Shown: positions 45,646 to 57,361 of the stretch, piece by piece | Position numbering within the stretch: the first letter of the stretch is position 1 | Layout: each line of letters opens with the position of its first letter | Assembly (NCBI RefSeq): GCF_007565055.1 | Contig: NC_044568.1 | Location: forward strand, 38,281,156 to 38,345,155 | Length of the DNA: 64,000 nucleotides | Direction: 5' to 3' | Source of the DNA: Rhinopithecus roxellana | Lineage: Eukaryota; Chordata; Mammalia; Primates; Cercopithecidae | Made by a program: the position numbers and the translations under genes | The notes under the pieces: generated by a model | The model's database searches: none | What the model was told of the DNA's origin: nothing | Seen by the model: only the letters and a program-made list of their open reading frames with translations

Positions 45646-45649
45646 ATAA

Positions 45650-45835
45650 CTGAAATACATTGAGTGCTCAAAATGGACAATGGCCTATGCTAATGTCATG
45701 GGTATTCTCTTATTTACTTCTCATAATAAACCTATGAGGCAGGTCTTTTTGTTTAGATGAAATAAGGTTCAGGAACAAACAACTAATGACAAACATGCAG
45801 TACACAGCAAGACCAGGAGACTATGGAAACTCTCA
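45650..45835 (-). mobile_element. MIR SINE, antisense
   Basis: TGAGTGCTCAAAATGGACAA, then TATTCTCTTATTTACTTCTC, ATAATAAACCTATGAGGCAG and GGTTCAGGAACAAACAACTA give the reversed MIR order. The text with CCTATGAGG flanked by a TCATAA stretch is the most diagnostic. Confidence 0.7.
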
Positions 45836-47314
45836 CAAGAAAATGCATTGCCCTCTATGTTGTCAGGCAATTCCAACAAAAATGCACAATGACATGTCAC
45901 TGTAATGCATATGAAAAAGTAAAAGTGGTTTCAGGAACACCTAATGTGAGGGTTGCATTTGTTTTGTTCAAAGTGTGAAGAAGACCCAAATGTTTCTAAT
46001 GATCACTCTGGGTCTTCATAGAGTCCTCATTGCAACAGAGGATGACTTTAAGACTTCAAATGAAAAAAGAAAGGAAATTTTCCTGTGGATCTTGGAATAT
46101 CTGATTTTTACACTATGGACTGTAAATGCTACATTTCCTCAGTTTGCTTGGAGAATCTCTTAGCCTGATATCTATCTTCTGGCTCACACCGACCTTGTTG
46201 TGACTTAAAGGTTTTTAAGGTTTCTGCCTTTACCTAAATGCTTTCATCATTCTGACCTTCTTTTCTACTGATTTCAGCTTTGGTATTCCAGTGCTATTTT
46301 GTGTGTGCTTTATCCTAGGCAGCTCTATTTCCACCATCTCCAATTACCTTTTGTACTTAGTCAATGTGCAAAACATACAATAACACTGATGAGGGAAGAA
46401 AAGAAAAAAAAATGGCTCTTTTTGTTCCACTGATTTATTTTTATTGATGTTTCCACCAGGGTAACAATTTTTGCCCAGGTTCAAGCACTTTGGAAACCCA
46501 ACCCTAAGTTAGCAAAGAATTCAAGTAATCCAGGAGACCTCCATATTGGATCAGTTTTTGTTAATAGTAGTACTTCTTGATTCAGCTCTGAATCTGTAGT
46601 CTTGGTTGTAGCTCTGTCTCTATGGTTTAGATCTTTGTCGTTTCTTTCTGGATTTTTACCTTCTCCAATATCATTGTTTTTTCTGACATGCTAAATTATT
46701 TCTACTTTGAAACTACACAGACCTTGGTTAATGAGATTGCATTATCCTATCTGGAGTAGTACAGCTACCTGTCTTAGGACAACTCTACCAATAACGGTAG
46801 CTGTTTACATAAGGCCAAGATTGATTTGGAATATCTTACTACCACCTTATCAACAGGAACACACACACGCACACACCAACACACAACACACACAAACAAA
46901 ATTTCCCTAAGTAAAATCTGGTACTATGCCTGAGATAAACATTGTTCAACTCAGCAGACACGATGTTAAACAAGAAAGCAGTTACTTTGTGCAATATGAG
47001 GTATGTATGAACATTCAGAGACATGGTTTCAAGATTTTCTGATCATGGTCAGTATAAGCAAAAACAAAATCATGCTAGATCATCAGGGGGAAAAAATGAC
47101 CTAAATTTTAGCTCACTGCAGGCAGTTCATTCATAGCCTTTAGTAATCCCTAAACCTCCTTATATGTGCCTATATTCTAAGTAGTATTAATCCTTCTACA
47201 GAATTCACAGTGCATCTAAATGTACATGCTTTCTCACTTCAGGAATCATTTAGAAATGTTTGTGAATTTGACGAATGCATCAAAATATGTAAATAAATTT
47301 GACAATGGACATGT
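45836..47314. other. Unrecognised, with a (CA)n run
   Basis: There is no repeat family I can name, and no coding signature. A CA-rich microsatellite occupies about 46859-46898 (ACACACACGCACACACCAAC and onward). Confidence 0.5.
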
Positions 47315-49121
47315 GAGAACTTTACAGTGTGAACTAAAACATTACTGAGAGAAATTAAAGAAATGTAAATAGAGACTTATCAGATGCCAATGAATTCAAA
47401 GACTCAATATTCTTAGCAGATCATTTCTCCTGAAATAGACCTATAGATTCAACAAAAGTTCAAGTACTCAACACATTTTTTTGAAGAAGTGGACAAGGTG
47501 ATTCTAAAATTTACAAGAAAATAGAAAGGACATAGAAGAGCTGTGATGAGCAGAATTATAAGGTGGTCCCCCAAATTTCCATGTCTTGGTGGACTTGTTC
47601 TGGATAATCCCTTAGATATAATCCAAGCCAAGACAGATTTCATAGTTTGGATTATATCATTTTATATGGGAAAAGATTAGGGATTATGCAGGTGTGATTC
47701 AGGTCCCATATCAGTTCAATCTGAGTAAATCAAGAGAGATTATCCCAGGTGGGCCTGACCTTGTCAGGTGAGCCCTTCCAAGGAACTCGACTCTTCCTGC
47801 CGAATGAGATCTGAAGCATGGGAGTGTGTGGATCCAGAGAGAGCTGCATGTGGCAAGAACCTGACAGGAGCCTCTGGAAGCTGCCAGTGAGTCGTGGCCA
47901 GACAACCAGCAAGAAAACAGAGATTTTAGCTCTTCAGTCAGAAGGGTTGGAATTCTTCCAGTAGCGTAGATGATCTTGGAAAGGGACCCTGAGCCCCAGA
48001 TAAGAACAGAGCCCCAGCAGACCTCCTGATTTCACCCCTGAGATCCTAAGCAGTGAATTCAATCATACTCTGCTTAGAGTCTTACTCTAAGGAAAATGTT
48101 AAATAACAAGTATTTTAAACCATGATGGATTTGACCATTTCATACAGTAATAGAAAATGGATACAGCCAACGCAGTTTTGAAAAGGAACAGCAAAGCTGG
48201 AGAATGTACACTACCTGCTTTCAAGATTTACCAAATAAAACTATCTAAACAGTCTGTATTGTTGAAAAACTATGCATAATGATCAAAGAAATAGAACAGG
48301 GAGACATTAACTAAACCCTGGCATACATTGTACATTGATTTTAACAAATATGCCAAAGTAATTTAATAGGGAATGATAAACTTTTCAACACATGGTGCTA
48401 GAACAATTGCATATCCATGTGAAAAAATATGAAACTTGGTCGTTCATACTATGCTGTAAAACTTATAGAAGATAACATGGGAGAAAAAATCATAGTGACA
48501 TTTGCTTAGAGAAAGGTTTTATAAATAGGCAAAAAAAGGAAAAGAAAAATATAACATTCATAAATTCGACTTCAGTTCTTTGAAAAACACTGCTAAGAAC
48601 ATGAAAATGCAAGCCATAATATGGGATAAAATACCTGCAAAATATTTATTCTAGAAAGTGCTTGAATCCAGTATATAAAAATAGCTCATACAACTCAAGT
48701 ACAGATAGACAAAAATCCAATTAAAATTTTGAATTAATGCAACCAAAGAAGATATATTAATGGCAAAGAAGCCTATGAAATGATGTTTGATATTATTAAT
48801 CATTAGGGAAAAATAAATTAAAACTGTAATGCGGTATCATTTCATACCCATTAAAATGCTAACTTTTAAAAAGCTAACCATACCAAGTGCTGGCAAGTAT
48901 GCAGAACAATTGAAACTGTATATGCTACTGGTGGCCATGTAAAATAATATTATCACGTGAAAAGTAGTTGTGCTTTCTTAAAAAGTAAGCATCCACCTAC
49001 CGTATGTTGCAGCCATCCCATTTCTAACTGTTTATTGGAGAAAAAAAACAAAGAAAAAGTCAATACAAAGATTTTTATAGGAGTGGAATAGTAACTTTAT
49101 AACAGCTATGGCCATACCTAG
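47315..49121 (+). mobile_element. L1M LINE fragment, split by a MaLR LTR
   Basis: Late ORF2 and 3' sequence of an ancient L1. On the left are GAGAAATTAAAGAAATGTAA, CAAAGACTCAATATTCTTAG, CTATAGATTCAACAAAAGTT and GGTGATTCTAAAATTTACAA. After the LTR it continues CAGTTTTGAAAAGGAACAGC, GGTGCTAGAACAATTGCATA, TAAAACTTATAGAAGATAAC, TATATTAATGGCAAAGAAGC, ATACCAAGTGCTGGCAAGTA and TTCTTAAAAAGTAAGCATCC. Reading frames are closed. Confidence 0.8.
47533..48166 (+). mobile_element. MaLR-type LTR inside L1M
   Basis: This is a TG-start repeat: GATGAGCAGAATTATAAGGT, ATTATGCAGGTGTGATTCAG, AGAGAGATTATCCCAGGTGG, GCCTGACCTTGTCAGGTGAG, CCTCTGGAAGCTGCCAGTGA, CAACCAGCAAGAAAACAGAG and a final AATAGAAAATGGATACA. The order fits a forward MaLR/MLT1-like LTR. 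It is about 630 bases, a little longer than usual, and separates two parts of one L1M. Minus-strand open frames of 60-64 codons across it are incidental. Confidence 0.75.
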
Positions 49122-49138
49122 AAAACTCATTAACTATT

Positions 49139-49444
49139 ATTATTATTTTAATTTTTGTTTGAGATGGAGTCTCCCTCTGTTGCCCAGGCTGGAGTGCAGT
49201 GGAGCATTCTTGGCTCACTGCAACGTTTGTCTCCCAGGTTCAAGCGATTCTCCTGTCTCAGCCTTCCGAGTAGCTGGGATTACAGGCGCCCACCACCATG
49301 CCAGCTAATTTCTTTGTATTTTTAGTAGAGATGGGGTTTCACCATATTGGCCAGGCTGGTCTCAAACTCCTGACCTCAGGTGATTCACCCGCCTTGGCCT
49401 CCCAAAGTGCTAGCATTACAGGCGTGAGCCACCGCGCCCAGTCA
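49139..49444 (-). mobile_element. AluS-like SINE
   Basis: A full-length reversed Alu (GAGATGGAGTCTCCCTCTGT; TTGGCCAGGCTGGTCTCAAA; TCCTGACCTCAGGTGATTCA) has AluS-group variants. The target duplication AAAACTCATTAACTATT (49122-49138) versus AAAACTCACTAATTATT (49445-49461) matches at 15 of 17 positions. It lies at the 3' side of the L1M fragment. Confidence 0.95.
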
Positions 49445-49461
49445 AAAACTCACTAATTATT

Positions 49462-50688
49462 GAATGATTGACAACATTCCTTTTATGTGTTGTTGCTGCT
49501 TTTCCCCCTGAACCCCAAAAAGGGGTGGGGGGAGAAAGAAACAGATTCTACTCTCCCTAAGCCTTTCATTAACTTCCACGAGAACTGAATTTATGGAATG
49601 GAGAACATAGACACTCTGGCCTGGAAAGACATTTAATTTAGTTGTTAAGAAATTGTGAAGTCTAGGAATTCGAAATAACTTAGCCAAAGTCATGCACATT
49701 ACGTCGTGATTGGTACAAAACAGGTGGGTAGCAATCAGGATAGTTCAGCTACCACGCTTAATGGTTGTTTTCGCCATTCTCTCCTTTAGTTAAACTACTT
49801 TTTAGATTTTTACTTCCATTGATTTGCAGTGTTTTCGGGGGAGTTTCACGTTAATAAATGCTTCTACATAAAAATATCTACATTGATGGACTCTCTAATG
49901 TACATTTTATTTTAGAATGTTTTAGAGGTTGTGTGTGTCACTGGGTATTTTAAGATCTAAAAATGTCAAGTTCATTATCATAAGTTTTATTGTGTATATA
50001 ATTTCATTTTTATTGACTTTTTATCTTTGATTAAATTGTCCTTTTATTATGCCTTTTTATCAACAGGTCTACTTTAGCCAGCATGTCAGTTTCATCCATT
50101 TTGTTTATGTTTTTAAAGCCATCGCATACATTTTGGTAAGTCAGCTCAATCTTCGTACTTTCCAAATTCAATTAAGTTGAAAGCTTTGTCTCCTTTGATA
50201 AGAGACAACTGCTGAAAGCTAATGCCTTATAGAAAAATGTTGCAAGGACAAAATACCATTTAATAGAGAAAGAGGAAAACATATCTTTATTTGACAGACA
50301 ATCAAGTGAGGCTTTTCAAAGATCCCATCAGTTACATAGAAGATAATATTTAAAATCATATGTGGCTTCTAATGCTTCTTTTCAACACATAGTATAAGAG
50401 TGACCTTATATTTTGTTTATTTTTTTAAATTGAAAAGATACATTTTTGCAGAAGCATGGTAATGTGCAGTAATTCTAAAAGTGGCTCTAACTTTGTAACT
50501 ATATATAACAAATTTAATTTGTGTTCACAGAAATGACAAAGTGAAGTATGACTTTTCCTGATTTGTATTCAAAATTAGGACAACATTCTTGGTACAAAAC
50601 TTTCTCAGAATATGTATTTTCAAATGCCTTATGTTTCCTCCACCTACACTGCAAGGTCTGCTTTAAAGCCTGTTTAGTTAACATTTAA
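49462..50688. other. Nothing recognised
   Basis: AT-rich unique sequence. Confidence 0.5.
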
Positions 50689-50689
50689 A

Positions 50690-51180
50690 GTCAATAAATA
50701 TGTATTAAACTTAAATCTAGGTCAAACATTATGAAACATACAGCAGACAAGTTTAGGACTATGGTCCTAATGCCCAAGGAACTCACAGTCTGGGAAGGCC
50801 AACAGGTTCATGCCTATCTATAATGTTAGGAAAATTACAGAAGGTATTATAATAGATTTATAAAATTTATAAAATTATTATAATAGATTTATTGAATACA
50901 TCTCTACCACAGGGAACAACACATATGTATAGATTAAAAAAAATACATTTGAGCTGTGCCTTAAGGGTTAAATTGACAGGTGATTGAGAGATATTTCAAG
51001 TTGAGGAACTGGCATAAACAAAGGATAGAGACATGCTCTGTGTAGCTAAGAATACACAGTGGCTGGAATAGAGCACAAGTATATGGATGTGAGGAGGTGA
51101 GCTTGGCAAAGGAGGGCATAACTTAGGTGGAAAAGACTGTGAGGATCATGGAGTGACTTTTGTACTTTAACCATCTGTCA
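50690..51180 (-). repeat. Possible ancient L2-like repeat
   Basis: AATAAATATGTATTAAACTT, then CCCAAGGAACTCACAGTCTG, GAGGAACTGGCATAAACAAA and GTGAGGATCATGGAGTGACT recall an old mammalian repeat whose consensus includes 'AAGGAGCTCACAGTCTAG' and 'GGCATGAGCAAAGGC'. Divergence is high and the family uncertain. Confidence 0.35.
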
Positions 51181-52930
51181 CTGTGCTGTGTTTATCACAG
51201 GTCTGAAGTCAATCATTGCTCTAACACCTTTTCTGAATCATCATCATGACCTATAGAATAAAACACTAGCATTCTATTTTGAAAAGCAATAGAGTGAAAG
51301 TGATAATTGGTTACTGCAACAAGATTGGAAATTCGTAAAGACATGAGAAGATATAAGGACATTGGAATGAATGGGACTGCAAATTTGGCCCACTTTCTCT
51401 ATCTCACCACAAACTCTAACCATAACATGGTAGATTTCACAAATAAAGATTCTGTGGGTTTTTTGTTTGTTTGTTTGTTTTGTTTTTGTATTTTTCTTCA
51501 ACATACCAATCATTTCATCAGTTCAGTCTGGTAAGTAATGTCAAAACTGTTTATTTTATGAAATAAATTCCCAAGTTCCTAGCTACTTTTTATTGTTATC
51601 TTTGAATTTACTTCTCAGTGGTTCATGTTTTCCTTATATCAACACTGTATTTCCTCAACCAGCTTTTCCAAGTGAAATTACTAGTCATCTGGAAAATAAT
51701 TAGCAACCATCTCCTCACTCATTGGATGCTAATACTAATCTCTTACAGGAACATATCTCCTCTAAGAAGAACTCCCCCCTCCCTCCTTCGCCCCCATCCC
51801 CCAACACACATACTATTTACATTATGAATCTCAAACCCTTGCTGAAAACAGTAGTTTGCTATTTAGGCAGCTTGTATAGCACTATTTCCCATTGGGAAAT
51901 GTCACCTTCAAACAAGAAATAGTCTCTATACATTGAGTGATAATTTCCTTTTTTAATGGTGGGTGATATGTGAAGGAAAAAATAAATAACAGGCAATATT
52001 AATATGTTTTATATTAACAAATATTAAAAACAATAAACATTTATCTTTTCCATTCTACATAGATCTTCCATTTATTTATTACCTATATGTTAGTCAAAGT
52101 AATTCAATTCAGGATAATATTTTTTTAAGACAGTGTTTTTTTTCACAATACTAAAAGTGAACTATTATTTTTTGTTCCCAAACTTGATTTAAGTACTAAA
52201 ACTCAGAGACTATACCTAAGTGACTTAGGGTATGACATTTCTCTAGTCTGTGCATTCTTTCTCTGTCTGTATAATAAAATGGACAAGACAGTCTCTAAAT
52301 CCCCTATTACTTCTGAAAACAATTCCTCTCCCCTATGATTACCAGTATGATTTTCTTTTAAAACTTTTGAAAATAGAGGATTTTAAAAAACTGTTTTATT
52401 TGGATTTGAGCCTTTAATTGGCAGCCATATTTATCTCCTAAATTAGTTCTCAAAGGTCAAAAAGCAATCAATTACCTACTGCTTTCCTGCTTTAATTGGT
52501 AGCATATCTTTGAAAAAGCTTTAAACATCAATGTTTGCATTTTGTCTCTAAAATATGAAAAGTTCCAAGAAGAAAAGAGAGATATTTTGGAAGATATTTT
52601 GGATTGAAGTTCCCATATTGAATACATATGTTTAATTGCCATAGCATCTCTAATTTTTTCATGAAGCTCTATATACTCTGCAATATTTACCTTCTTATTT
52701 GCGTAAGATAATCAGAATATCTGAATACTTTAATCAATATTTGATATTTTAAGAGACCTCTGAAGGCACTCACTGATATGTTAATTTAAGAATAAGGCAT
52801 CAAATAATTTAAACTGAGTAACTAAATAAAAAGGAAAATTGACAATTTTATTAAAAAACTAGGTATAATGACAGGCTGATGTCCTTTCTATATTCTAGTT
52901 CTAGTTCTTAGTCCTAGTCAGATACACAAA
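51181..52930. other. Mostly unrecognised, with (TTTG)n
   Basis: AT-rich sequence; TTTG units at about 51459-51487. Nothing else recognised. Confidence 0.5.
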
Positions 52931-52934
52931 AATA

Positions 52935-53110
52935 ACAATAACAGCTCCATTTCAAAGAAATGTGTTTTGATGCTCATCAAAAAATCTCCAGGACAACAGA
53001 TGTTTTAGCCCCATTTCATAAACAGAAGTTTGAGGCTAAGATAACTGAAGTTACTTGCCCTAACCTTCAAAGCTAATAGGTGGTACAGTTGGGCTAGGAA
53101 TGCAGACATA
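52935..53110 (-). mobile_element. MIR SINE, antisense
   Basis: TTAGCCCCATTTCATAAACA, then AGTTTGAGGCTAAGATAACT, GAAGTTACTTGCCCTAACCT and CAAAGCTAATAGGTGGTACA follow reversed MIR order closely. Confidence 0.75.
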
Positions 53111-53325
53111 CTGCTATATCCTGATTCATTCATTTATTTTCCAATACATATAACTAGACAATAAATCAGCTAGAAATGGTGGAAATTAACTCAAGACTAT
53201 CATCTTACCTTACACCCTTTTTATTACCTTGTCATGTATTCCCTAATTTACGGCATCTACATTTTTGCCTCTGCAATCCTGAACTTTATAGAACGTCTGG
53301 TGTCCCTTGACTTAATGTTTGTTCT

Positions 53326-53517
53326 AGGGTGATGGACTCATCTCAGTTTGCCTGGGCCTGTCCTGGGTTTAGTATTGAAAGTACTGTGATCTAGGTACCC
53401 CTCAAGTCTCAGGAAAATCAATATAGCTCGTCAGAGATTGTCCTGGTTTTAAAACATAAAATTCTGTATCCCAGGAGCTTCATCAGTCCCAGGCTAATCA
53501 AGGTGGTTCATCACCCT
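53326..53517. mobile_element. Palindromic-ended MITE-like element
   Basis: About 192 bases begin AGGGTGATGGA and end TTCATCACCCT, near-perfect 11-bp inverted ends. Inside are two similar CCTGGGCCTGTCCTGG and GATTGTCCTGGTTTTAAAAC stretches. I recall a DNA-transposon-derived mammalian repeat with TTTGCCTGGGACTGTCCTGG-type text, but do not name it. No target duplication is obvious. Confidence 0.55.
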
Positions 53518-54917
53518 AAGTGACCCTCACATTTGAGCACTGTCTTTCTTTTACAGAGTTTAGCTTAGCTAAATCCATTGTCTTACCAATCTCTTATTAA
53601 TGCAGGAAGGTGCATATTGTCGCAAATGCTGCCACATGTTCCCAGCAATTTAGAGAGGCCTGTCTTCATCCTGAGGAATGCTGAACGCTTGTTGCCTCAA
53701 AAATCACAAATAATATTACTTGAATGAGTTTGAGTGTGCCATTCATATACTATACTTCATTTTTCCCTAATTCACAGAAGGCATTTGTTGACTTAGAAAA
53801 TGCCAGATTTTAAGCGCTTAGTGGAGAAACATGGGAGAAAGTTGTGTTTCTAGAACATCTGGAGAAACAAATATTTTCTCACTGTTTATTTTCAGTCCCC
53901 TTTCCAATTCAGTAATATTTGCTTTTTTTACTGCAATAAGATGAGCTGGAGAATAATCAGAATGCAAACTGGTTTTACCTTGAGAAATGCTTCAGGGTAA
54001 ACAATTCTAACACTGAAATCAAGAATTGCAGAGTTTATTAAATAATTCTGCTCTTGATGAAACCATCAATAGCTGAGTGTTTTAAAAACATTGCTAAACA
54101 TCACTGAATGAGGATAATATATTTCACATAACTCAGAGAAACAAACTTTGGTATAACAAACCTCACAAATTTTTACTGAGAAAAGTATTTGGATTTAATT
54201 CTTTTTAAAAATAATGAGCTAAATTATTATGTTAAAGCTACATAGGATATTGAAATTATATGCAAATCAAGATAAACAAGAAGCTATGGAAAAAAAGTCC
54301 AATCTTTAAGTAATTTCCCTAGTAAAATAAGGGATGCTTGACTAAAAAGTCCGAGTTTCTTCTGAAATGGAGAAAATTATTGGTCATTTAAAATTTTAAA
54401 TCAGGGAGAAATCTTATGTTTAAGAAGGTCAGAGAGAGTAGTAGTGTCTCAGAAAGTTCAAGCATATATTTTATGAAACATTTGCTAAAGAATGTTTAAT
54501 TGTTGAATAAAGTAGAACCAATAATTAGAAGGCCTGTGTTCTAAATTCACCTTTACCACCTTTAACACTGACTTTACTGATGGTCTTAGCCAATTTTTTT
54601 TTTAATTTCATTGATTTCACAAGATGAGGGAACTTGGGTACTTTTCACTTTTATCATCGGCTAATCAAATATTTATATTATGGTGGTCAGTGAGGAGACT
54701 GTGTTCAGCAATGGCAAACAAAAGTTGAAATCATTAGATGTTTATGCAATATTATACAGTGATAATAAATTATAATATTAGTTTGGCAAGCAATTTATAA
54801 TTGGATAATTGTCATGATTCTCTTATATATACTTTTCAGTTCTACCTTGAATTTTTTAAAACTTTGAGTTACCTGTAGTAAATATATGTTAAGGATTCCA
54901 TGAGTTTTTTAATGCAG
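53518..54917. other. Nothing recognised
   Basis: AT-rich unique sequence with no repeat family or frame of interest. Confidence 0.55.
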
Positions 54918-55089
54918 CCTTCCTCCTCCTCCTCCTCCTCTCCTCCTTCTCCTTCTCCTCCTCCTCCTCCTCCTTCTCCTTCTCCTCCTCCTCTCCTCCT
55001 TCTCCTCCTCCTCCTCCTCTCCTCCTTCTCCTTCTCCTCCTTCTCCTTCTCCTCCTCCTCCTCCTCCTCCTCCTCCTTCTTCTTCTTCT
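54918..55089. repeat. 172-bp uninterrupted polypyrimidine (TCC/TTC)n tract
   Basis: Every base from 54918 to 55089 is C or T, mostly TCC units with TTC interruptions in a loose higher-order pattern (CTTCTCC recurring). The right end abuts an L1M fragment. Arg-rich, Glu/Gly-rich and Ser/Pro-rich open frames across it (on both strands) are translations of the repeat and not genes. Confidence 0.95.
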
Positions 55090-55094
55090 GTTTT

Positions 55095-56055
55095 GCACAG
55101 CAAAAAAGATTTCATTAAAAATGGACCAAGGATTGGAACAGTCACTTTCAAAAATAACCATACAGATAGTTAACAGGTTTACAAAAAAATGTTCAACATC
55201 ACTAATCCTTAGAGAAATGCAAACCAAAACCACAGTGAGATATCACCTCACGCTTGTCAGGGTGAAGCTAAGGGTTGGCCAGGATATTAATAACAGGCAA
55301 CCCTTGTACACTGCTGTTGGGAATGCAAATTACTGAAACCACCATGTAAAACTGTATGGAGATTCCTGAAAAGAAAATAGAAGTAGAACACATAATCCAA
55401 GAATCCCACTTCTGGGTATATATTCACAGAAAATGAAACGATTATCACAAAGAGAGATCTGTACTCCCACGTTCAATGTGGTATTATTTTCAATATCCAC
55501 AATAGGTAGTCAACTGAAGTGTCCATCGAAAGATGGCTGGATAAAGAAAATATGACATATATACACATGGAATACTATGAAACTTTAAAAAAGGAAATTC
55601 TGTCATTTGCTACCCCAAGAGTGAGCCTGGAGGACCCCATTCTAAGCAAAGCAAATCAGGCACAGAGAAACAAATCCACATTATCTCACTTATATATGGA
55701 ATCTAGAAAAAAGTCAGCATTTTATAAGTAGAGAGTAGAATGGTTCTTACCAGAGGCTGGATTGGGAGGGGAATAAAGGGTTGTTGGTCAAAGGGAAAAA
55801 CATTTTAGTTAGACGGACAGGAGGAATATGTTTTGAGACCTACTGCACAGCAGGATGACTATAGTCAATAATAATGTATTGTACATTTCAAAATAACTAA
55901 GAGAGTAAATCCCAAATGTCTCACCACAAAGAAATAAGGAAGTGAGATGACAGGTTAACTTGCTTTATTCAGTAATTCTACATAGTAGATGTATATCACA
56001 ACATGACTTTGTACCCCATAAATGCATACAATTATGGTTTGTTAATGAATAATAA
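55095..56055 (+). mobile_element. L1M LINE 3' fragment
   Basis: The order is TTTGCACAGCAAAAAAGATT, TAGAGAAATGCAAACCAAAA, CAGTGAGATATCACCTCACG, CTTCTGGGTATATATTCACA, AACTGAAGTGTCCATCGAAA, ATGGAATACTATGAAACTTT, AGAGGCTGGATTGGGAGGGG and TATGTATTGTACATTTC-type 3'UTR text. This is late ORF2 into 3'UTR. A 70-codon frame (55519-55731) is an ORF2 remnant. Confidence 0.85.
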
Positions 56056-56429
56056 TCAAGGAAAAGCCTAAGGAACTGAAAGAGCTGGCTGGAGGGAGCA
56101 GATCAAGTGCGTGGTAGATGCAACAGGGAGAGAACAGGGTACACAGGTCTGGTAGAGGTTGCCTTTGTTTTCTGTCCACTGTAGTGCAATAAAACAGCAA
56201 GCTAACTAAGTCTGATGTTGCAAAGTAGAAACAGAAAGCCAGGGTTGCCACACAGGAAGGAGGAAAGGAAAGGACTAACTCTCATTCCATTTCAGGGTCT
56301 TGTTTTAACAAGTTACAAAAACAAAAACTTCAGGAACTTGGAAAGCCTGTTCTGCTGGGAGACACTTTCATATTTGGGGCCCAAGATTCCAACCCTGGTG
56401 AAAACACCCTGTAGAATCCCATCCTCTTG
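56056..56429. other. Nothing recognised
   Basis: Mixed-composition sequence between L1M and a MaLR LTR. Confidence 0.5.
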
Positions 56430-56850
56430 AATGGATATAATGGGATACTACTCCTACTCTTATATTTTATGGAAGACATGTTTTTTTGAAAATGTAATTA
56501 AGGTCCCTAATATGTGGACTTTGAGTTAATCAAAAGGAAAATTATCCTAGGCAGGCCTGAATTAATCAAGTTAACCCTTTAAAAGAAGGTGAAGTTCCAG
56601 AGAAAAGCTCTGTACTGCTGGCATCAAGGAAGAATTCTCTAGTTGCTGAGAGTGGCTTCCAGAAGACAGACAGGTAGCAAATGGGGATTTCAACCCTACA
56701 ACCAAAAAAACTGGATTCTGCCATCAACTGGTGAGGTTAGAAGAGAATTTCAATCCTCATTTGAGATGACAGTAATAGCCAACTGTGAGTTCACCTTTTG
56801 AGACATGAGCAAAGAACCATGCTACCCTGTCCCCAGTCTCCTGACAAAAA
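56430..56850 (+). mobile_element. MaLR-type (MLT1-like) LTR
   Basis: The forward order is TGTAATTAAGGTCCCTAATA, GACTTTGAGTTAATCAAAAG, AAAATTATCCTAGGCAGGCC, GAATTAATCAAGTTAACCCT, TTGCTGAGAGTGGCTTCCAG, ACAGACAGGTAGCAAATGGG, TTCAACCCTACAACC and TGGATTCTGCCATCAACTGG. The 3' end is diverged. Confidence 0.8.
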
Positions 56851-56924
56851 AAAAAACAAGGATTAACTTATTCATTTGTATCAGAAGTCTGGAAAAAGAA
56901 TTAAAACAATACATTTGTAATAAA

Positions 56925-57117
56925 TAGGAATATGTGCTTGGATATTTACATATATTTACTAAATCCTCAAAATAGCTCTGTGGATTATAGTTTATGTACA
57001 CATTTAAGAAATGGCATAAGGATTCAAAAACTTAAGCAATATAATAAAATTACACACAAATAGAAAATTACATAGCTATTATTTTAATTTTCTCTCCCTG
57101 TCTCCTATGTCAAATTC
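56925..57117 (-). mobile_element. MIR SINE, left part (split by L1PA)
   Basis: Reversed MIR order: TACTAAATCCTCAAAATAGC, TCTGTGGATTATAGTTTATG, AAATGGCATAAGGATTCAAA, ACTTAAGCAATATAATAAAA, then TCCTATGTCAAATTC. The text resumes beyond the L1PA at 63212 (CTATGTCGAATTC, then AGATCTCAAACAT), which matches the next part of MIR. Confidence 0.6.
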
Positions 57118-57361
57118 TTTTTCAAATTGTATTTATATATTTATTTACTTTTTATTATACTTTAAGTTCTGCATTACATGTGCAGAACATGCAGGTTTGT
57201 TACATAGATATATGTGTGTCATGGTGGTTTGTTGCACCCATCAACCTGTTATCTACATTAGGTATATTTCCTAATGCTATCCCTCCTCTTGCCCCCCACC
57301 CCCTGACAGGCCCTGGTGTGTGATTCCCCTCTCTCTCCCCATGTCCATGTGTTCTCATTGT

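Noticed and set aside
54889..55233. Open frames with long Arg, Glu/Gly or Ser/Pro runs, up to 114 codons
   Set aside because: They are direct translations of the (TCC/TTC)n tract in different frames and strands.
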